Source: an uncultured Micrococcales bacterium | GTDB taxonomy: Bacteria; Actinomycetota; Actinomycetes; Actinomycetales; Microbacteriaceae | DNA length: 63,486 nt | Assembly (NCBI GenBank): GCA_903935175.1 | Contig: CAIZQQ010000223.1 | Span: 1-63,486, forward strand | Direction: 5' to 3' | Shown: positions 21,620 to 32,424 of the stretch, in pieces | Numbering within the stretch: position 1 is the stretch's first letter | How the letters are laid out: each line of letters opens with the position of its first letter | Notes under the pieces: generated by a model | What the model was told of the DNA's origin: nothing | The model's database searches: none | Seen by the model: only the letters and a program-made list of their open reading frames with translations | Translations under genes and position numbers: made by a program

Positions 21620-21769
21620 AGCAGATTGGTCAAAGAAGAAAAGTAAATTTTGGGTACCACTATTGAAAAATGGTCCCGTTGCGCAGGTTTATGTGGCAGT
21701 ATTTTTCTGTGCGACATGCACCCCTTGTTGGTCGGGCTATGAAAGCCCACTAGTTTAAGGAGCCGGCCA

Positions 21770-23011
21770 GTGACTAAGCCACTTCCGCAAGACCCAATGA
21801 TGCTCGAGCTGATCAAGCAGGCTCGACGTCACCAAATGACTAGACGTGCAGCCCTTGCCGGTGCAGGAGCAACTGCCGCGGCAGTTGCCTTGGCCGCATG
21901 TGCACCAGGCGGAGACACTCAGCTGACTCCAGCCACCGATGTGTCTGACTCTGAAAAGACACTCGTCTGGCACAACTGGTCGCTCTACATGGATGAGGTC
22001 GAGACCGACGGTGCCGTGACCTACCCGACCCTCGAAAAGTTCACTGCCGAGACCGGCATTGAGGTCGAGTACAAGATCGAAATTGAAGACAACGACACCT
22101 ACTACGGCAAGGTCAAAGACCAGTTGGCACAGGGTGCCGACATTGGCGCTGACGTAGCCTGCCCAACCGAGTGGATGGCCGCTCGTTGGGTCAACAACGG
22201 ATACGTTCAGAAGATGGATGCAGCGAACATCCCGAACAAAAAGAACATCGCTCCTGCATACATGGGTGCTGCGTTCGACCCAGAGCGTGACTACACAGTT
22301 CCTTACCAGGGCATCTTGGCTGGAATCACCTACAACAAAGAGGCTTTCAAAGAGGCAACCGGCAAAGACGCACCTGCTTCACTCGAAGACCTTTGGGATC
22401 CATCGCTGAAGGGTCGCGTTGGCGTTCTATCAGAAATGCGCGACACCATCGGTCTAATCTTGCTGGCAAACGGCGTTGACATTGCAGATGCAAACAGCCT
22501 CACCGAAGATGCGTACATGAACGCTATCGACTTCTTTGCTGGCAAGGTATCTGACGGTCAGATTGCTCGCATCAAGGGCAACTCATACAGCGAAGACCTA
22601 GAAAACGGCGACACCATTGCCGCTATCGCTTGGTCTGGCGACACCGTGCAGTTGAACCTAAGCGCTGGCACCGAGAAGTACGGCTTCTTCATTCCAGACT
22701 CGGGTACCACCATCTCGGCAGACCTTTTCACCGTTCCTATGGGTGCAACCCACAAGAAGAACGTTGAAGAACTGATCAACTTCTACTACGACCCAGCCAA
22801 CGCAGCGATGCTGGCCGCTTGGGTGAACTATGTAACCCCAGTAGTTGGCGCGAAAGAAGAGGCGATGAAGATCGACCCGGCTCTCGCAGAGAACCAGCTC
22901 ATTTTCCCTTCGGAAGAATTCTTGAAGAACGCCTACGGCTTCCGCTCACTGACCGGTCAAGAGGAACTTACGTTCACCAAGGCATTCCAAGAAGTATTGC
23001 TGGGTGCATAA
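21770..23011 (+). CDS. Polyamine ABC transporter substrate-binding protein (PotD/PotF-like; Tat/lipoprotein-like signal)
   Basis: TRRAALAGAGATAAAVALAAC signal with twin Arg and lipobox; HNWSLYMD, PYQGILAGITYN; followed by potABC-like genes. Confidence 0.88.
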   Translation: MTKPLPQDPMMLELIKQARRHQMTRRAALAGAGATAAAVALAACAPGGDTQLTPATDVSDSEKTLVWHNWSLYMDEVETDGAVTYPTLEKFTAETGIEVEYKIEIEDNDTYYGKVKDQLAQGADIGADVACPTEWMAARWVNNGYVQKMDAANIPNKKNIAPAYMGAAFDPERDYTVPYQGILAGITYNKEAFKEATGKDAPASLEDLWDPSLKGRVGVLSEMRDTIGLILLANGVDIADANSLTEDAYMNAIDFFAGKVSDGQIARIKGNSYSEDLENGDTIAAIAWSGDTVQLNLSAGTEKYGFFIPDSGTTISADLFTVPMGATHKKNVEELINFYYDPANAAMLAAWVNYVTPVVGAKEEAMKIDPALAENQLIFPSEEFLKNAYGFRSLTGQEELTFTKAFQEVLLGA

Positions 23012-24136
23012 GTGGCAACAGAATTTGTTGCCCGAGGTTCAAATCTAGATTTAGTAGGAATTCGAAAAGAATTTCCTGGCTTCACCGCAATTGATGACCT
23101 TGACCTTCACATTCCAGCGGGCGAGTTCTTCGCCCTTCTAGGGCCTTCGGGTTGCGGTAAAACCACAACCCTTCGCCTGGTAGCCGGTCTAGAAGAACCG
23201 ACCAGCGGCCAGATTCTCATCGGCGGCAAGGATGTCTCGCACACCAAGCCCCACGAACGCCCGGTCAACACCGTCTTTCAGTCATACGCACTCTTTCCGC
23301 ACATGTCGGTGCTCGAGAATGTTGCGTTCGGTCTGAAACAGCGCAAGATTGCCGACCCGCTCAAGCGAGCATCCGAGGCTCTTGACCTAGTTCAACTCGG
23401 TCACCTCGCCGGTCGTCGCCCTCAGCAGCTCTCGGGTGGTCAGCAGCAGCGTGTGGCACTGGCTCGCGCACTGGTAAACCGCCCGTCGCTATTGCTACTA
23501 GACGAGCCACTCGGTGCACTCGACCTCAAGCTTCGCCGCGAAATGCAGATTGAGCTCAAAGCCATTCAGATCGAAGTCGGCCTGACCTTCTTGCACGTGA
23601 CCCACGACCAAGAAGAAGCCATGGACATGGCCGACACCGTTGCCGTTATGAACAAGGGTCACATCGAGCAGATGGGTGCACCCGAGAAGCTCTACGACCG
23701 ACCAAAGACCGTTTTCGTTTCGAAATTCTTGGGTCAGTCGAACCTGTTTATTGGCAAGATTGTCGAGACCAGCGCCAACTCGCTGAGCATCGACGTAGTT
23801 GGCTACAAGATTTCTGTGCCAAAAGACCGTGCCGAAAAGCACACCGGCAAGATTGCCATCGGTGTTCGTCCAGAAAAGGCAGATCTCTTTCAGACCAAGC
23901 CGGCCGACAGTTCTAGCCAGAACTTAATTGGCCCGGGCGAGGTCAAAGACATTCGTTTTACGGGCGTCAGCAACCAATTTTTGGTGGATGTACCGAACAT
24001 CGGTCTGGTTACCGTGTTCGAGCAGAACGAGGGCAATAGCACGGTCGAATTGGGCGATCAGGTTTGGATTTCTTGGAAGGTTGAGCACTCGTTTGGGCTT
24101 GCCGACCTGCCAGCCGACACTCTCGACGAGGAGTAG
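23012..24136 (+). CDS. potA: Spermidine/putrescine ABC transporter ATP-binding protein
   Basis: Walker A GPSGCGKTT, signature LSGGQQQRVALARAL, C-terminal TOBE region. Confidence 0.94.
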   Translation: MATEFVARGSNLDLVGIRKEFPGFTAIDDLDLHIPAGEFFALLGPSGCGKTTTLRLVAGLEEPTSGQILIGGKDVSHTKPHERPVNTVFQSYALFPHMSVLENVAFGLKQRKIADPLKRASEALDLVQLGHLAGRRPQQLSGGQQQRVALARALVNRPSLLLLDEPLGALDLKLRREMQIELKAIQIEVGLTFLHVTHDQEEAMDMADTVAVMNKGHIEQMGAPEKLYDRPKTVFVSKFLGQSNLFIGKIVETSANSLSIDVVGYKISVPKDRAEKHTGKIAIGVRPEKADLFQTKPADSSSQNLIGPGEVKDIRFTGVSNQFLVDVPNIGLVTVFEQNEGNSTVELGDQVWISWKVEHSFGLADLPADTLDEE

Positions 24137-24139
24137 GCC

Positions 24140-25063
24140 ATGGCTTTCGCGGCATTTGGCCACAGTGGCGGCTCGAAGAGTGATTTCAAGACACCTCGAA
24201 AAACCTCAGTAAAAGTTGCCATGGCATTGCTCATTCCGGGCATGCTCTACCTAGGCCTTTTCTTCATCACTCCATTGGTTTCGCTCGTCGTGACCTCGCT
24301 CGAGGTGCCAGACGGTTCGGGCGAAATCGGTCGATACGCATACGGTTTTGAAATTGCCAACTACTGGACGGTCATTGAAACCTATTGGCCGCACATTGCT
24401 CGATCTTTCTTTTACGCGCTCATGGCGACCATCCTCGGCCTTCTCATTTCGTATCCGCTGGCTTACTTCATTGGCGTAAAGGCACGTCGCTGGCCGATTC
24501 TTCAGGGCCTCATGCTCACCTTGGTGATCGCACCTTTCTTCATCTCCTTCCTGCTTCGAACCTTTGCCTGGAAGCAAATGTTTGCCAACGAATCGCTGAT
24601 TGTCACCACGTTGCAGTCCTGGGGTGTTTTAGCACCTGACCAGTACCTCGTCGGCACCGATTTCATGGTCATTTTTGGACTGACCTACAACTTCATTCCG
24701 TTCATGACACTGCCGCTCTACACATCGCTCGAGCGCTTAGACATTCGCCTGCTTGAAGCTGGCTCCGACCTGTACGCCAACCCAGCCAAGGTGTTCGCAA
24801 GGGTCACGTTGCCGCTGTCGATGCCGGGCATCATCTCGGGAACCCTCATGACGTTCATCCCGATTGCGGGTGATTACGTAAACGCGAGCAGCCAATTCTT
24901 GGGATCTTCTGAAACGGCCATGATCGGTAACGTGGTCGAGGCAAACTTCTTGAGAATCAACGACTACCCGAGTGCATCCGCGCTTTCGGTGCTTTTGATG
25001 GCAGCCATCTTGGCGCTCGTCACGTTCTACGTTCGTCGAAGTGGAACGGAGGACCTACTGTGA
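24140..25063 (+). CDS. potB: Spermidine/putrescine ABC transporter permease
   Basis: Six-TM permease with EAGSDLYANPAKVFARVTLPLSMPGI. Confidence 0.92.
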   Translation: MAFAAFGHSGGSKSDFKTPRKTSVKVAMALLIPGMLYLGLFFITPLVSLVVTSLEVPDGSGEIGRYAYGFEIANYWTVIETYWPHIARSFFYALMATILGLLISYPLAYFIGVKARRWPILQGLMLTLVIAPFFISFLLRTFAWKQMFANESLIVTTLQSWGVLAPDQYLVGTDFMVIFGLTYNFIPFMTLPLYTSLERLDIRLLEAGSDLYANPAKVFARVTLPLSMPGIISGTLMTFIPIAGDYVNASSQFLGSSETAMIGNVVEANFLRINDYPSASALSVLLMAAILALVTFYVRRSGTEDLL

Positions 25064-25860
25064 GATTTGCACTCGGAAAGTGGGCGCTGCCGCTCTACAC
25101 CGTGTTGGCCTTTATTTATCTACTTATTCCAATTGCCTACACCTTCGTGTTCTCGTTCAACGACAGCTTCAAGTCGAACATTTCTTGGCGCGGATTCACG
25201 TTCAATAACTGGCTAAACGTTTGTGGCGAGCCAGGTGTGTGTGATGCGTTCGGCACATCGGTGCTAATCGGCGTTGTTTCGACGGTGCTCGCCACCATAC
25301 TCGGCACCATGATTGCCATTGCGCTGGTGCGTTACGAATTCAAGGCCCGCTCGCAAGTTAGCCTGCTGCTCTTCTTGCCAATGGCTACGCCCGAAATTGT
25401 TCTCGGTGCCGGTTTGGCATCGCAGTTTTTCAACATGGGTGTAACCAAGGGTCTCGGCACCGTAATCGTGGCCCACGTCATGTTCTGTCTGTCATTTGTG
25501 GTGGTCACCGTCAAGGCTCGTGTTGCCAGCCTCGACCCAGCCCTCGAAGAAGCCGGCTCTGACCTATATGCAACCCCGGCCCAGGTTTTCCGCAAGGTAA
25601 CTTTGCCGCTACTGACCCCTGGCATCATGTCGGCTGCACTTCTAGCTTTCGCGCTGTCGTTCGATGACTTCATCATCACTAACTTCAACGCTGGCCCGGT
25701 CGACACCTTCCCGAAGTTTGTCTACACCGCTGCTGCGAAGGGCATCCCTGCTGAGGCGAACGTGATTGGTTCGGCCGTGTTCCTGGTAGCAATCATCGCC
25801 GTTGTGCTGGTGCAACTCAACTCAGCCCGCAAGCAAAAGCGCTTGCTAGCTGGCAAATAG
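25060..25860 (+). CDS. potC: Spermidine/putrescine ABC transporter permease
   Basis: EAGSDLYATPAQVFRKVTLPLLTPGI; overlaps potB by 4 nt. Confidence 0.92.
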   Translation: MRFALGKWALPLYTVLAFIYLLIPIAYTFVFSFNDSFKSNISWRGFTFNNWLNVCGEPGVCDAFGTSVLIGVVSTVLATILGTMIAIALVRYEFKARSQVSLLLFLPMATPEIVLGAGLASQFFNMGVTKGLGTVIVAHVMFCLSFVVVTVKARVASLDPALEEAGSDLYATPAQVFRKVTLPLLTPGIMSAALLAFALSFDDFIITNFNAGPVDTFPKFVYTAAAKGIPAEANVIGSAVFLVAIIAVVLVQLNSARKQKRLLAGK

Positions 25861-25866
25861 AACCCC

Positions 25867-27231
25867 TTAGGCAAACAAAGCAACAACCGCTTCGCGGAAG
25901 TGCTCGGTGTGACGCTTCACGTCTTCGATCGTGTGCGCTGGCGACATGAGTGCCATGTTGTGGAATGGCGTCATCAAAATGCCGCGGTTCAGCGCGTGTA
26001 GGTGCAAGAACTGCTGAAGTTCAAAGTCGTCTGCGTCGGCGGCCTCGCGACCGGTGCGCGGCGCGGTTTCGCGGAATGAGTATTCAGAGCGACATCCGAG
26101 CTGAGACACCTGCCAAGGCACGTTGTATTCGTCGATGATCGCCTGCACGTCTGTGGTCCAGACGTCGCACAACGCCTCCATACGCTCGAAAGCCTCTGGG
26201 GTCAGAACCTGGGTCAGCGTGGCGGCTACGGCGGCCATAGAGAGCGCGTTTCCGGCGAGGGTTCCGCCGACACCACCAACGTCGATGTGCTCGAGGTGGA
26301 TGCTGTCTGAAACTCGCTTGGTGAGTTCTTCACTCATGCCAAAAGCGCCGGCTGGGATGCCCGCACCAATGGTCTTACCCAAAACAACTGCATCGGGGTG
26401 AAGGTGGCGACGCGCGGTCATGCCACCGACTCCCTCAGAGAGCGTGTGGGTTTCGTCGTGAATCAAGATGACGCCGTACTTGGTGGCCAGCTCGCGAAGC
26501 CCTTCGAGGTAGCCAGGCTCTGGCAAAACAATTCCGATGTTGGTCATGGCTGGCTCAATCAGGGCTGCGGCAACGTCTCCGGTAGCGAATGCTCGCTCAG
26601 CAGCATCCAAGTCGTTGAACGGAACCACGATGGTGGTCTCGGCTGGGTCAACCTGAGGGCCGATGTTGTTTTGACGCGAGACGGTGTTGCCGTTGTCGTC
26701 AAGGTTTGCAAAAGTCTCGTCAACAGTGCCGTGGTAGCAGTAATCGTGCACCAAAATCTTCGAGCGACCGGTCACGTGACGGGCGTAGCGCAAAATGTGG
26801 CGGTTGGCGTCGGTTGCGGTGAGTGTGAACTGCCACTTCGGCACTCCAAAGCGCTCGGCGAGGGTGGCGGCGGCAACGGTTGCGTCATCGGTTGGCAGCA
26901 TGAATGTAATGCCTTGGGCTAGCTGTTTGGCGATCGCGGCGACGGATGCGTCGGGGGAGTGCCCGACCATTGCGCCCGTGTCACCGAGACAGAAGTCGAC
27001 GTATTCGATGCCGTCGACGTCGGTGAAGCGCGAACCCTTGGCGTGGGCGACATAGACCGGATATCCGCCAGGCCACTTCGCCATCCAAGACATCGGCACG
27101 CCGCCCATCATCGGCCCGAGTGCCTTTTGGTGACGAGTGAAAGAGCCAGGATGCTTCGCCTTGAAGGTCTCGACCTCCTTAGCGAACAGTGCTGCTAGCT
27201 TGGTGCGATCTGCGTATGGCAAAGGAATCAC
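25867..27231 (-). CDS. Class-III PLP aminotransferase, glutamate-1-semialdehyde aminomutase-like, probably catabolic
   Basis: VLGKTIGAGIPAGAFG PLP-lysine region, ILIHDETHTL; in gabT transcription unit; start may be GTG 27231 or TTG 27222. Confidence 0.8.
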   Translation of the reverse strand: MIPLPYADRTKLAALFAKEVETFKAKHPGSFTRHQKALGPMMGGVPMSWMAKWPGGYPVYVAHAKGSRFTDVDGIEYVDFCLGDTGAMVGHSPDASVAAIAKQLAQGITFMLPTDDATVAAATLAERFGVPKWQFTLTATDANRHILRYARHVTGRSKILVHDYCYHGTVDETFANLDDNGNTVSRQNNIGPQVDPAETTIVVPFNDLDAAERAFATGDVAAALIEPAMTNIGIVLPEPGYLEGLRELATKYGVILIHDETHTLSEGVGGMTARRHLHPDAVVLGKTIGAGIPAGAFGMSEELTKRVSDSIHLEHIDVGGVGGTLAGNALSMAAVAATLTQVLTPEAFERMEALCDVWTTDVQAIIDEYNVPWQVSQLGCRSEYSFRETAPRTGREAADADDFELQQFLHLHALNRGILMTPFHNMALMSPAHTIEDVKRHTEHFREAVVALFA

Positions 27232-27276
27232 CCTTGATTCTTGAGTTGAGTTTTGTTGTGGGGTTTGGTGGGGCGA

Positions 27277-28611
27277 CTAGAGGTTGGCGAGGCCGGCTTC
27301 TAGAACATCCAAGGCGTCGTGCAGTTGCTCGTCGCTGATGACAAGCGGAGGCAAGAAACGAATCACGTTGGCGTATGTTCCAGCGTTGAGCACGAGCACG
27401 CCATTTTGGTGGCAGTGCTTGACCAGCGCGTCGACTGCACTCGAGTTTGGGTTGTGGGTGCCAGGCTCAACAAACTCGATGGCGATCATTGCACCGCGGC
27501 CGCGAACTTCACCGATGACTGGGAATTTAGCCTTCATCGCGCCCAGGCGAGAGGTCAGAACCGACTCGATGCGCATGGCCTGCTCTAGAACGCCGCCAGC
27601 TTCGATCTGCTTTAGAACTGCAACCGCCGCTGCGGCAGCAACCGGGTTACCACCGTACGTGCCGCCGATTCCACCCGCGTGCGATGAGTCCATGATTTCC
27701 GCGCGACCGGTAACTGCCGAGATAGGCATACCGCCGGCAATACCCTTGGCGATCGTGAATAGGTCTGGCTCGAAACCTTCTTCGTAGTGCGAAGCAAACC
27801 ACTTACCGGTTCTAGCAATACCGGCCTGAACCTCGTCGGCAACCATGACGATGCCGTTGGCTTTTGCCCAGATGCCGAGAGTTCGCAAGAAGCCAGGTGC
27901 TGGCACGATGAAACCACCCTCACCCTGAATCGGCTCAATGACAATCGCCGCGAGGTTCGAAGCTCCGACGCGCTTTTCCATGTAGGTGATGGCGCGGGCC
28001 GCTGCCTGCTCGCCGGTCATACCCTCTGGGTCGCGGAACGGGTAAGACATCGGCACGTGGTGCACACCAGGTGCAAACGGCCCGAAGCCCGAGTTGTAAG
28101 GCATGGCCTTGAAGTTCATGGCCATGGTGAGGTTGGTGCGGCCGTGGTAGCCGTGGTCAAATACGGCGATTTCGCCGCGACCGGTGAACTTGCGGGCAAA
28201 CTTCACAGCATTTTCAACCGCTTCGGCACCCGAGTTGAACAGCGCCGAGCGCTTCTCGAAGTTGCCCGGGGTGTACTTGTTCAGTAGTTCACAGACATCC
28301 ACGTATGGGGTGTACGGGGTGACGGTGAAAAGTGTGTGGGTGAGTTTGGCTACCTGCTCTTGAACGGCAGCGACAACCGCGTCGTTGGTGTGGCCGATTG
28401 TGACTACACCGATGCCCGAACCGAGGTCGGTGAACTGGTTACCGTCGACGTCGATCAGGGTTGCACCGTGTGCTCGGTCGATGTAGACCGGCAACGCGGC
28501 ACCAACACCGTGCGAAACCTCTTTGAGTCGCTTGGCGTGCAGCTCTTGCGACTTTGGTCCTGGAATAGCGGTTACGATTTTGCGCTCTAGCGCCACTGTT
28601 TGCTCGCTCAT
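27277..28611 (-). CDS. gabT: 4-aminobutyrate--2-oxoglutarate transaminase
   Basis: LFNSGAEAVENAVKFAR, VADEVQAGIARTGKWFA, IAKGIAGGMPISAVTGRAEIMD. Confidence 0.92.
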   Translation of the reverse strand: MSEQTVALERKIVTAIPGPKSQELHAKRLKEVSHGVGAALPVYIDRAHGATLIDVDGNQFTDLGSGIGVVTIGHTNDAVVAAVQEQVAKLTHTLFTVTPYTPYVDVCELLNKYTPGNFEKRSALFNSGAEAVENAVKFARKFTGRGEIAVFDHGYHGRTNLTMAMNFKAMPYNSGFGPFAPGVHHVPMSYPFRDPEGMTGEQAAARAITYMEKRVGASNLAAIVIEPIQGEGGFIVPAPGFLRTLGIWAKANGIVMVADEVQAGIARTGKWFASHYEEGFEPDLFTIAKGIAGGMPISAVTGRAEIMDSSHAGGIGGTYGGNPVAAAAAVAVLKQIEAGGVLEQAMRIESVLTSRLGAMKAKFPVIGEVRGRGAMIAIEFVEPGTHNPNSSAVDALVKHCHQNGVLVLNAGTYANVIRFLPPLVISDEQLHDALDVLEAGLANL

Positions 28612-28723
28612 GTTTCCATCCTACGCCCGCTCGCTTTTCGTTAGTAAGCGAACGGTTGGCGAGTTTCGAAAAGGCGGCGCGTGCTCGATTGGTGGTTCAT
28701 CGGGTCAATGGCAAGATGGTTAG

Positions 28724-29815
28724 GTGCGTCGCGTAATCATCCTCGGTTCCACCGGCTCAATCGGCACCCAAGCCATTGAGGTCATTCAAGCCAACCCCGA
28801 CCTGTTCAAGGTGGTCGGGCTAGCCGCAGGTTCGAACTCGGAGTTGTTGAACGCGCAAGCTGAGCTGCTAGGGGTCGAAGCATCCAAGGCGGTTCTAGGG
28901 GCGCAGGCGGCAACCGAGTTGGTCGAAAACACCGAGGCCGACGTGGTGGTCAACGGCATCACTGGCTCGATCGGCTTGGCACCGACTTTGGCCACGCTCG
29001 CCACCGGCAAAACCCTGGCTTTGGCCAACAAAGAGTCTCTAATCGTTGGCGGTCGTTTAGTCACGGATGCTGCGCGCCCAGGTCAAATCGTGCCGGTCGA
29101 CTCAGAGCACTCAGCTTTGGCCCAGTGTTTGCTGGGTGGCACCGCTGCCGAGGTGCGAAAACTCATTCTTACCGCTTCTGGTGGGCCTTTCCGTGGCTGG
29201 TCTCGTGAGCAATTGGACTCGGTGACTCCGGCTCAGGCCCTTGCGCACCCAACCTGGGTGATGGGCAAAGTGGTCACCACCAATTCGGCGACGCTGGTGA
29301 ACAAAGGTCTTGAACTCATCGAAGCTCACCTGCTGTTCGACGTGCCATTTGACCGAATTGATGTGACCGTGCACCCGCAGTCGGTGGTTCACTCGATGGT
29401 TGAGTTCGTTGATGGCTCGGTTTTGGCTCAGTGCTCACCGCCCAACATGAAGTTACCGATTGCGCTCGGCATGTCTTGGCCGGATCGCCTTGACTCGGTT
29501 GCCCCGGCATGCGACTGGACCCAAGCGGCCACCTGGACTTTCGAGCCGTTGAACGAGAGCGTTTTCGGAGCCGTACGTCTCGCCCGTCAAGTGGGTTCGG
29601 CTGGCCTTACCTATCCGGCCGTCTACAACGCCGCCAACGAGCAGGCTGTCGAAGCTTTCCACGATGGCAGAATCGGATTCAACCAAATCGTGGACCTGAT
29701 CGAACGCATTGTCGAAGCCCATGAACCAGAGCCAGAGCTCAACCTAGATTCGGTGCTTCGGGCCGAGATTTGGGCAAGAGACCGTGCCGACGCGCAGATT
29801 GCAACCGCCTGTTAG
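28724..29815 (+). CDS. dxr: 1-deoxy-D-xylulose-5-phosphate reductoisomerase
   Basis: [55 protein letters not shown]. Confidence 0.97.
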   Translation: MRRVIILGSTGSIGTQAIEVIQANPDLFKVVGLAAGSNSELLNAQAELLGVEASKAVLGAQAATELVENTEADVVVNGITGSIGLAPTLATLATGKTLALANKESLIVGGRLVTDAARPGQIVPVDSEHSALAQCLLGGTAAEVRKLILTASGGPFRGWSREQLDSVTPAQALAHPTWVMGKVVTTNSATLVNKGLELIEAHLLFDVPFDRIDVTVHPQSVVHSMVEFVDGSVLAQCSPPNMKLPIALGMSWPDRLDSVAPACDWTQAATWTFEPLNESVFGAVRLARQVGSAGLTYPAVYNAANEQAVEAFHDGRIGFNQIVDLIERIVEAHEPEPELNLDSVLRAEIWARDRADAQIATAC

Positions 29816-29858
29816 CAACATCCAGCATTTTGTCAGAAGCGCTAGTTAGGTTTGCAGC

Positions 29859-31178
29859 ATGAACGAAACACTGCTCTACATTCTCGGAATCGTAATCATG
29901 GTGTTTGGTTTAGCACTCTCGATTGGCTTGCACGAATTTGGCCACCTCATTCCCGCAAAACTCTTCGGCGTTAGGGTTCCTCACTGGGCGGTAGGTTTCG
30001 GTCCTCGGCTGTTCGCAAAAAAGTTCGGTGAAACCGAATACTCGATCAGGCTCATCCCGCTGGGTGGTTTCATAACTCTGATCGGCATGTACCCACCGGC
30101 AAAACCGGGCACGGATGACTCACGCCGCTGGTTCTCGAACGCAATCAGTTCCGCGAGGCAAGCTCACAGTGAGCACATTCAACCCGGCGACGAAGGTCGC
30201 ATGCTCTATCAACTGCCGGCGTATAAGCGCATCATCGTGATGGCCGGCGGCCCGCTCGTCAACCTGTTGCTGGGGCTAGTACTTATCTCAATCGCACTAT
30301 CCGGAATTGGGCCAAACGCGCGAGTGGCCAAAATCGACGAAGTGGTTCAGTGCGTCGATCAGATGGTCGATTCCAACGCGGTGTGCAACGCCAATTCTCT
30401 GCCAACGCCGTCAAAGCTAGCCGGCCTCGAATCGAACGATGTCGTTAAGTCGGTAGACGGGGTTGCAATCAACTATCAATCTGACCCTTTCACCGCGGTC
30501 GTTCAGGCTCCAGACGTGGCTCACCAAGTGGTTGTTGTGCGCAATGGCAAAGAGGTTGAGCTCACTCTCAAGGCGGGCCTGGCCGAGCTACCATACGCCG
30601 ATGCCAGTGGAAAACTTGCCGTCGATTCATCGGGCCAGCCGCTTCTCAAAGAGCGTGCCTTCGTTGGTGTGCGCTACGCAGTTGAGCGTGCACCGCTGTC
30701 AATCGGTGGTTCGTTTGCCGCGGCCGGTCAGATGACCACCGACACTCTCGGGTTCATAGTCCAGTTTCCTGTTCAGGTTTACGATTCGGTAGCTGGGCTA
30801 GTCACAGGGTCAGAGCGCTCGCCGAATTCGGCAGTGTCAATCCTCGGAATCACGCAGTTTGCTGGCACAGTTACAGCCGACGAAAACTCCGACTTCGCCG
30901 ATCGCGCATTCAGCAACCTGATGCTGCTCGGTTCACTCAACCTGGCACTGTTCGCCTTCAACATGATTCCGCTGCCACCGCTCGACGGAGGGCACATTGC
31001 CGGCGGTGTCTATGAATACCTCAAGCGAGGTCTTTACCGAGTGCTTGGCAAACCAGACCCTGGCTATGCCGACACGGCTTTGCTGGCTCCCGTCGCGAAC
31101 GTAATGTTCCTTCTTCTGCTGTTTGCTGGTCTGGCGATGATTCTTGTCGACATACTTAATCCGCTGAGCCTTGGCTAA
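29859..31178 (+). CDS. rseP: Site-2 intramembrane zinc metalloprotease (RseP/Rip1 family)
   Basis: HEFGH zinc motif, PDZ region, MIPLPPLDGGHI. Confidence 0.94.
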   Translation: MNETLLYILGIVIMVFGLALSIGLHEFGHLIPAKLFGVRVPHWAVGFGPRLFAKKFGETEYSIRLIPLGGFITLIGMYPPAKPGTDDSRRWFSNAISSARQAHSEHIQPGDEGRMLYQLPAYKRIIVMAGGPLVNLLLGLVLISIALSGIGPNARVAKIDEVVQCVDQMVDSNAVCNANSLPTPSKLAGLESNDVVKSVDGVAINYQSDPFTAVVQAPDVAHQVVVVRNGKEVELTLKAGLAELPYADASGKLAVDSSGQPLLKERAFVGVRYAVERAPLSIGGSFAAAGQMTTDTLGFIVQFPVQVYDSVAGLVTGSERSPNSAVSILGITQFAGTVTADENSDFADRAFSNLMLLGSLNLALFAFNMIPLPPLDGGHIAGGVYEYLKRGLYRVLGKPDPGYADTALLAPVANVMFLLLLFAGLAMILVDILNPLSLG

Positions 31179-31240
31179 GGAACATTCGCGCGGCTTTTAT
31201 GCTTGTAAGCGTTAGTTAGACCGAAAGCGAGCAATAACAA

Positions 31241-32398
31241 GTGGCTGCTATAAATCTGGGACTCCCTAAAGGCCCACCGCCGACCGTTGCACCTCGCCGT
31301 AAGACGCGACAAATCATGGTGGGCAAGGTTGCCGTTGGTGGTGATGCCCCGATCTCGGTGCAGTCGATGTGCACCACTCAGACCACAGATGTGAACGCCA
31401 CGCTTCAGCAGATCGCCGAGTTGACCGCATCCGGTTGCGACATTGTGCGTGTTGCCGTGCCAAGCCAAGACGACGCCGACCGTTTGCACCTGATTGCTCG
31501 AAAGTCTCAGATTCCGGTAATCGCCGACATTCACTTTCAGCCGAAGTATGTTTTTCAAGCTATCGACGCCGGTTGCGGCGCGGTTCGCGTAAACCCCGGC
31601 AACATTCGCCAGTTCGACGACCAGGTTGGCCCAATCGCGAAGGCGGCTAAAGAGGCGGGCGTTTCGATTCGAATCGGTGTAAACGCCGGCTCACTCGACC
31701 CACGTCTGCTTCAGAAATACGGCAAGGCAACACCAGAAGCACTGGTTGAATCCGCCGTGTGGGAGGCCTCGCTGTTCGAAGAACACGACTTTCACGACTT
31801 CAAGATTTCGGTAAAGCACAACGACCCGGTCGTAATGATCAAGGCCTACGAAATGCTGGCCGAACGCGGCGACTGGCCACTTCACCTCGGTGTTACCGAG
31901 GCCGGCCCTGCTTTTCAGGGAACCATCAAGTCTTCGGTTGCCTTCGGCGCGCTTCTTGCCAAGGGCATCGGTGACACCATCCGCGTTTCGCTTTCGGCAC
32001 CGCCGGTTGAAGAAATCAAGGTTGGTTCGCAGATTCTTGAGTCGCTCAACCTGCGACCTCGCAAACTCGAAATCGTTTCTTGCCCATCATGTGGTCGCGC
32101 TCAGGTAGACGTTTACACGCTAGCCAACGACGTAACCAAGGGGCTAGAGAAGCTAACCGTGCCGCTTCGCGTAGCCGTAATGGGTTGCGTTGTGAACGGT
32201 CCGGGTGAAGCTCGAGAGGCTGACCTAGGTGTTGCATCCGGTAACGGCAAGGGTCAGATTTTCGTCAAGGGTGAGGTCATCAAGACCGTTCCCGAGAGCG
32301 AGATTGTTGCCACGCTTATCGAAGAAGCAAACCGCCTCGCAGCCGAAATGGACCCAACACTAGTTGGTAGCCCACAGGTTCTAGTAGCCGAGAAGTAA
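31241..32398 (+). CDS. ispG: 4-hydroxy-3-methylbut-2-enyl diphosphate synthase
   Basis: [50 protein letters not shown]. Confidence 0.97.
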   Translation: MAAINLGLPKGPPPTVAPRRKTRQIMVGKVAVGGDAPISVQSMCTTQTTDVNATLQQIAELTASGCDIVRVAVPSQDDADRLHLIARKSQIPVIADIHFQPKYVFQAIDAGCGAVRVNPGNIRQFDDQVGPIAKAAKEAGVSIRIGVNAGSLDPRLLQKYGKATPEALVESAVWEASLFEEHDFHDFKISVKHNDPVVMIKAYEMLAERGDWPLHLGVTEAGPAFQGTIKSSVAFGALLAKGIGDTIRVSLSAPPVEEIKVGSQILESLNLRPRKLEIVSCPSCGRAQVDVYTLANDVTKGLEKLTVPLRVAVMGCVVNGPGEAREADLGVASGNGKGQIFVKGEVIKTVPESEIVATLIEEANRLAAEMDPTLVGSPQVLVAEK

Positions 32399-32424
32399 AC
32401 CGCTTCGCTGCTAACCTAGGCGTT

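Noticed and set aside
26398-26922. 174-aa plus-strand ORF (and 27787..28287) antisense to the aminotransferase genes
   Set aside because: Shadow ORFs from GC-biased codon structure; no motif or start signal.
25867-27231. Calling this gene hemL
   Set aside because: Genomic context is GABA/polyamine catabolism with no heme genes; left as a class-III aminotransferase.
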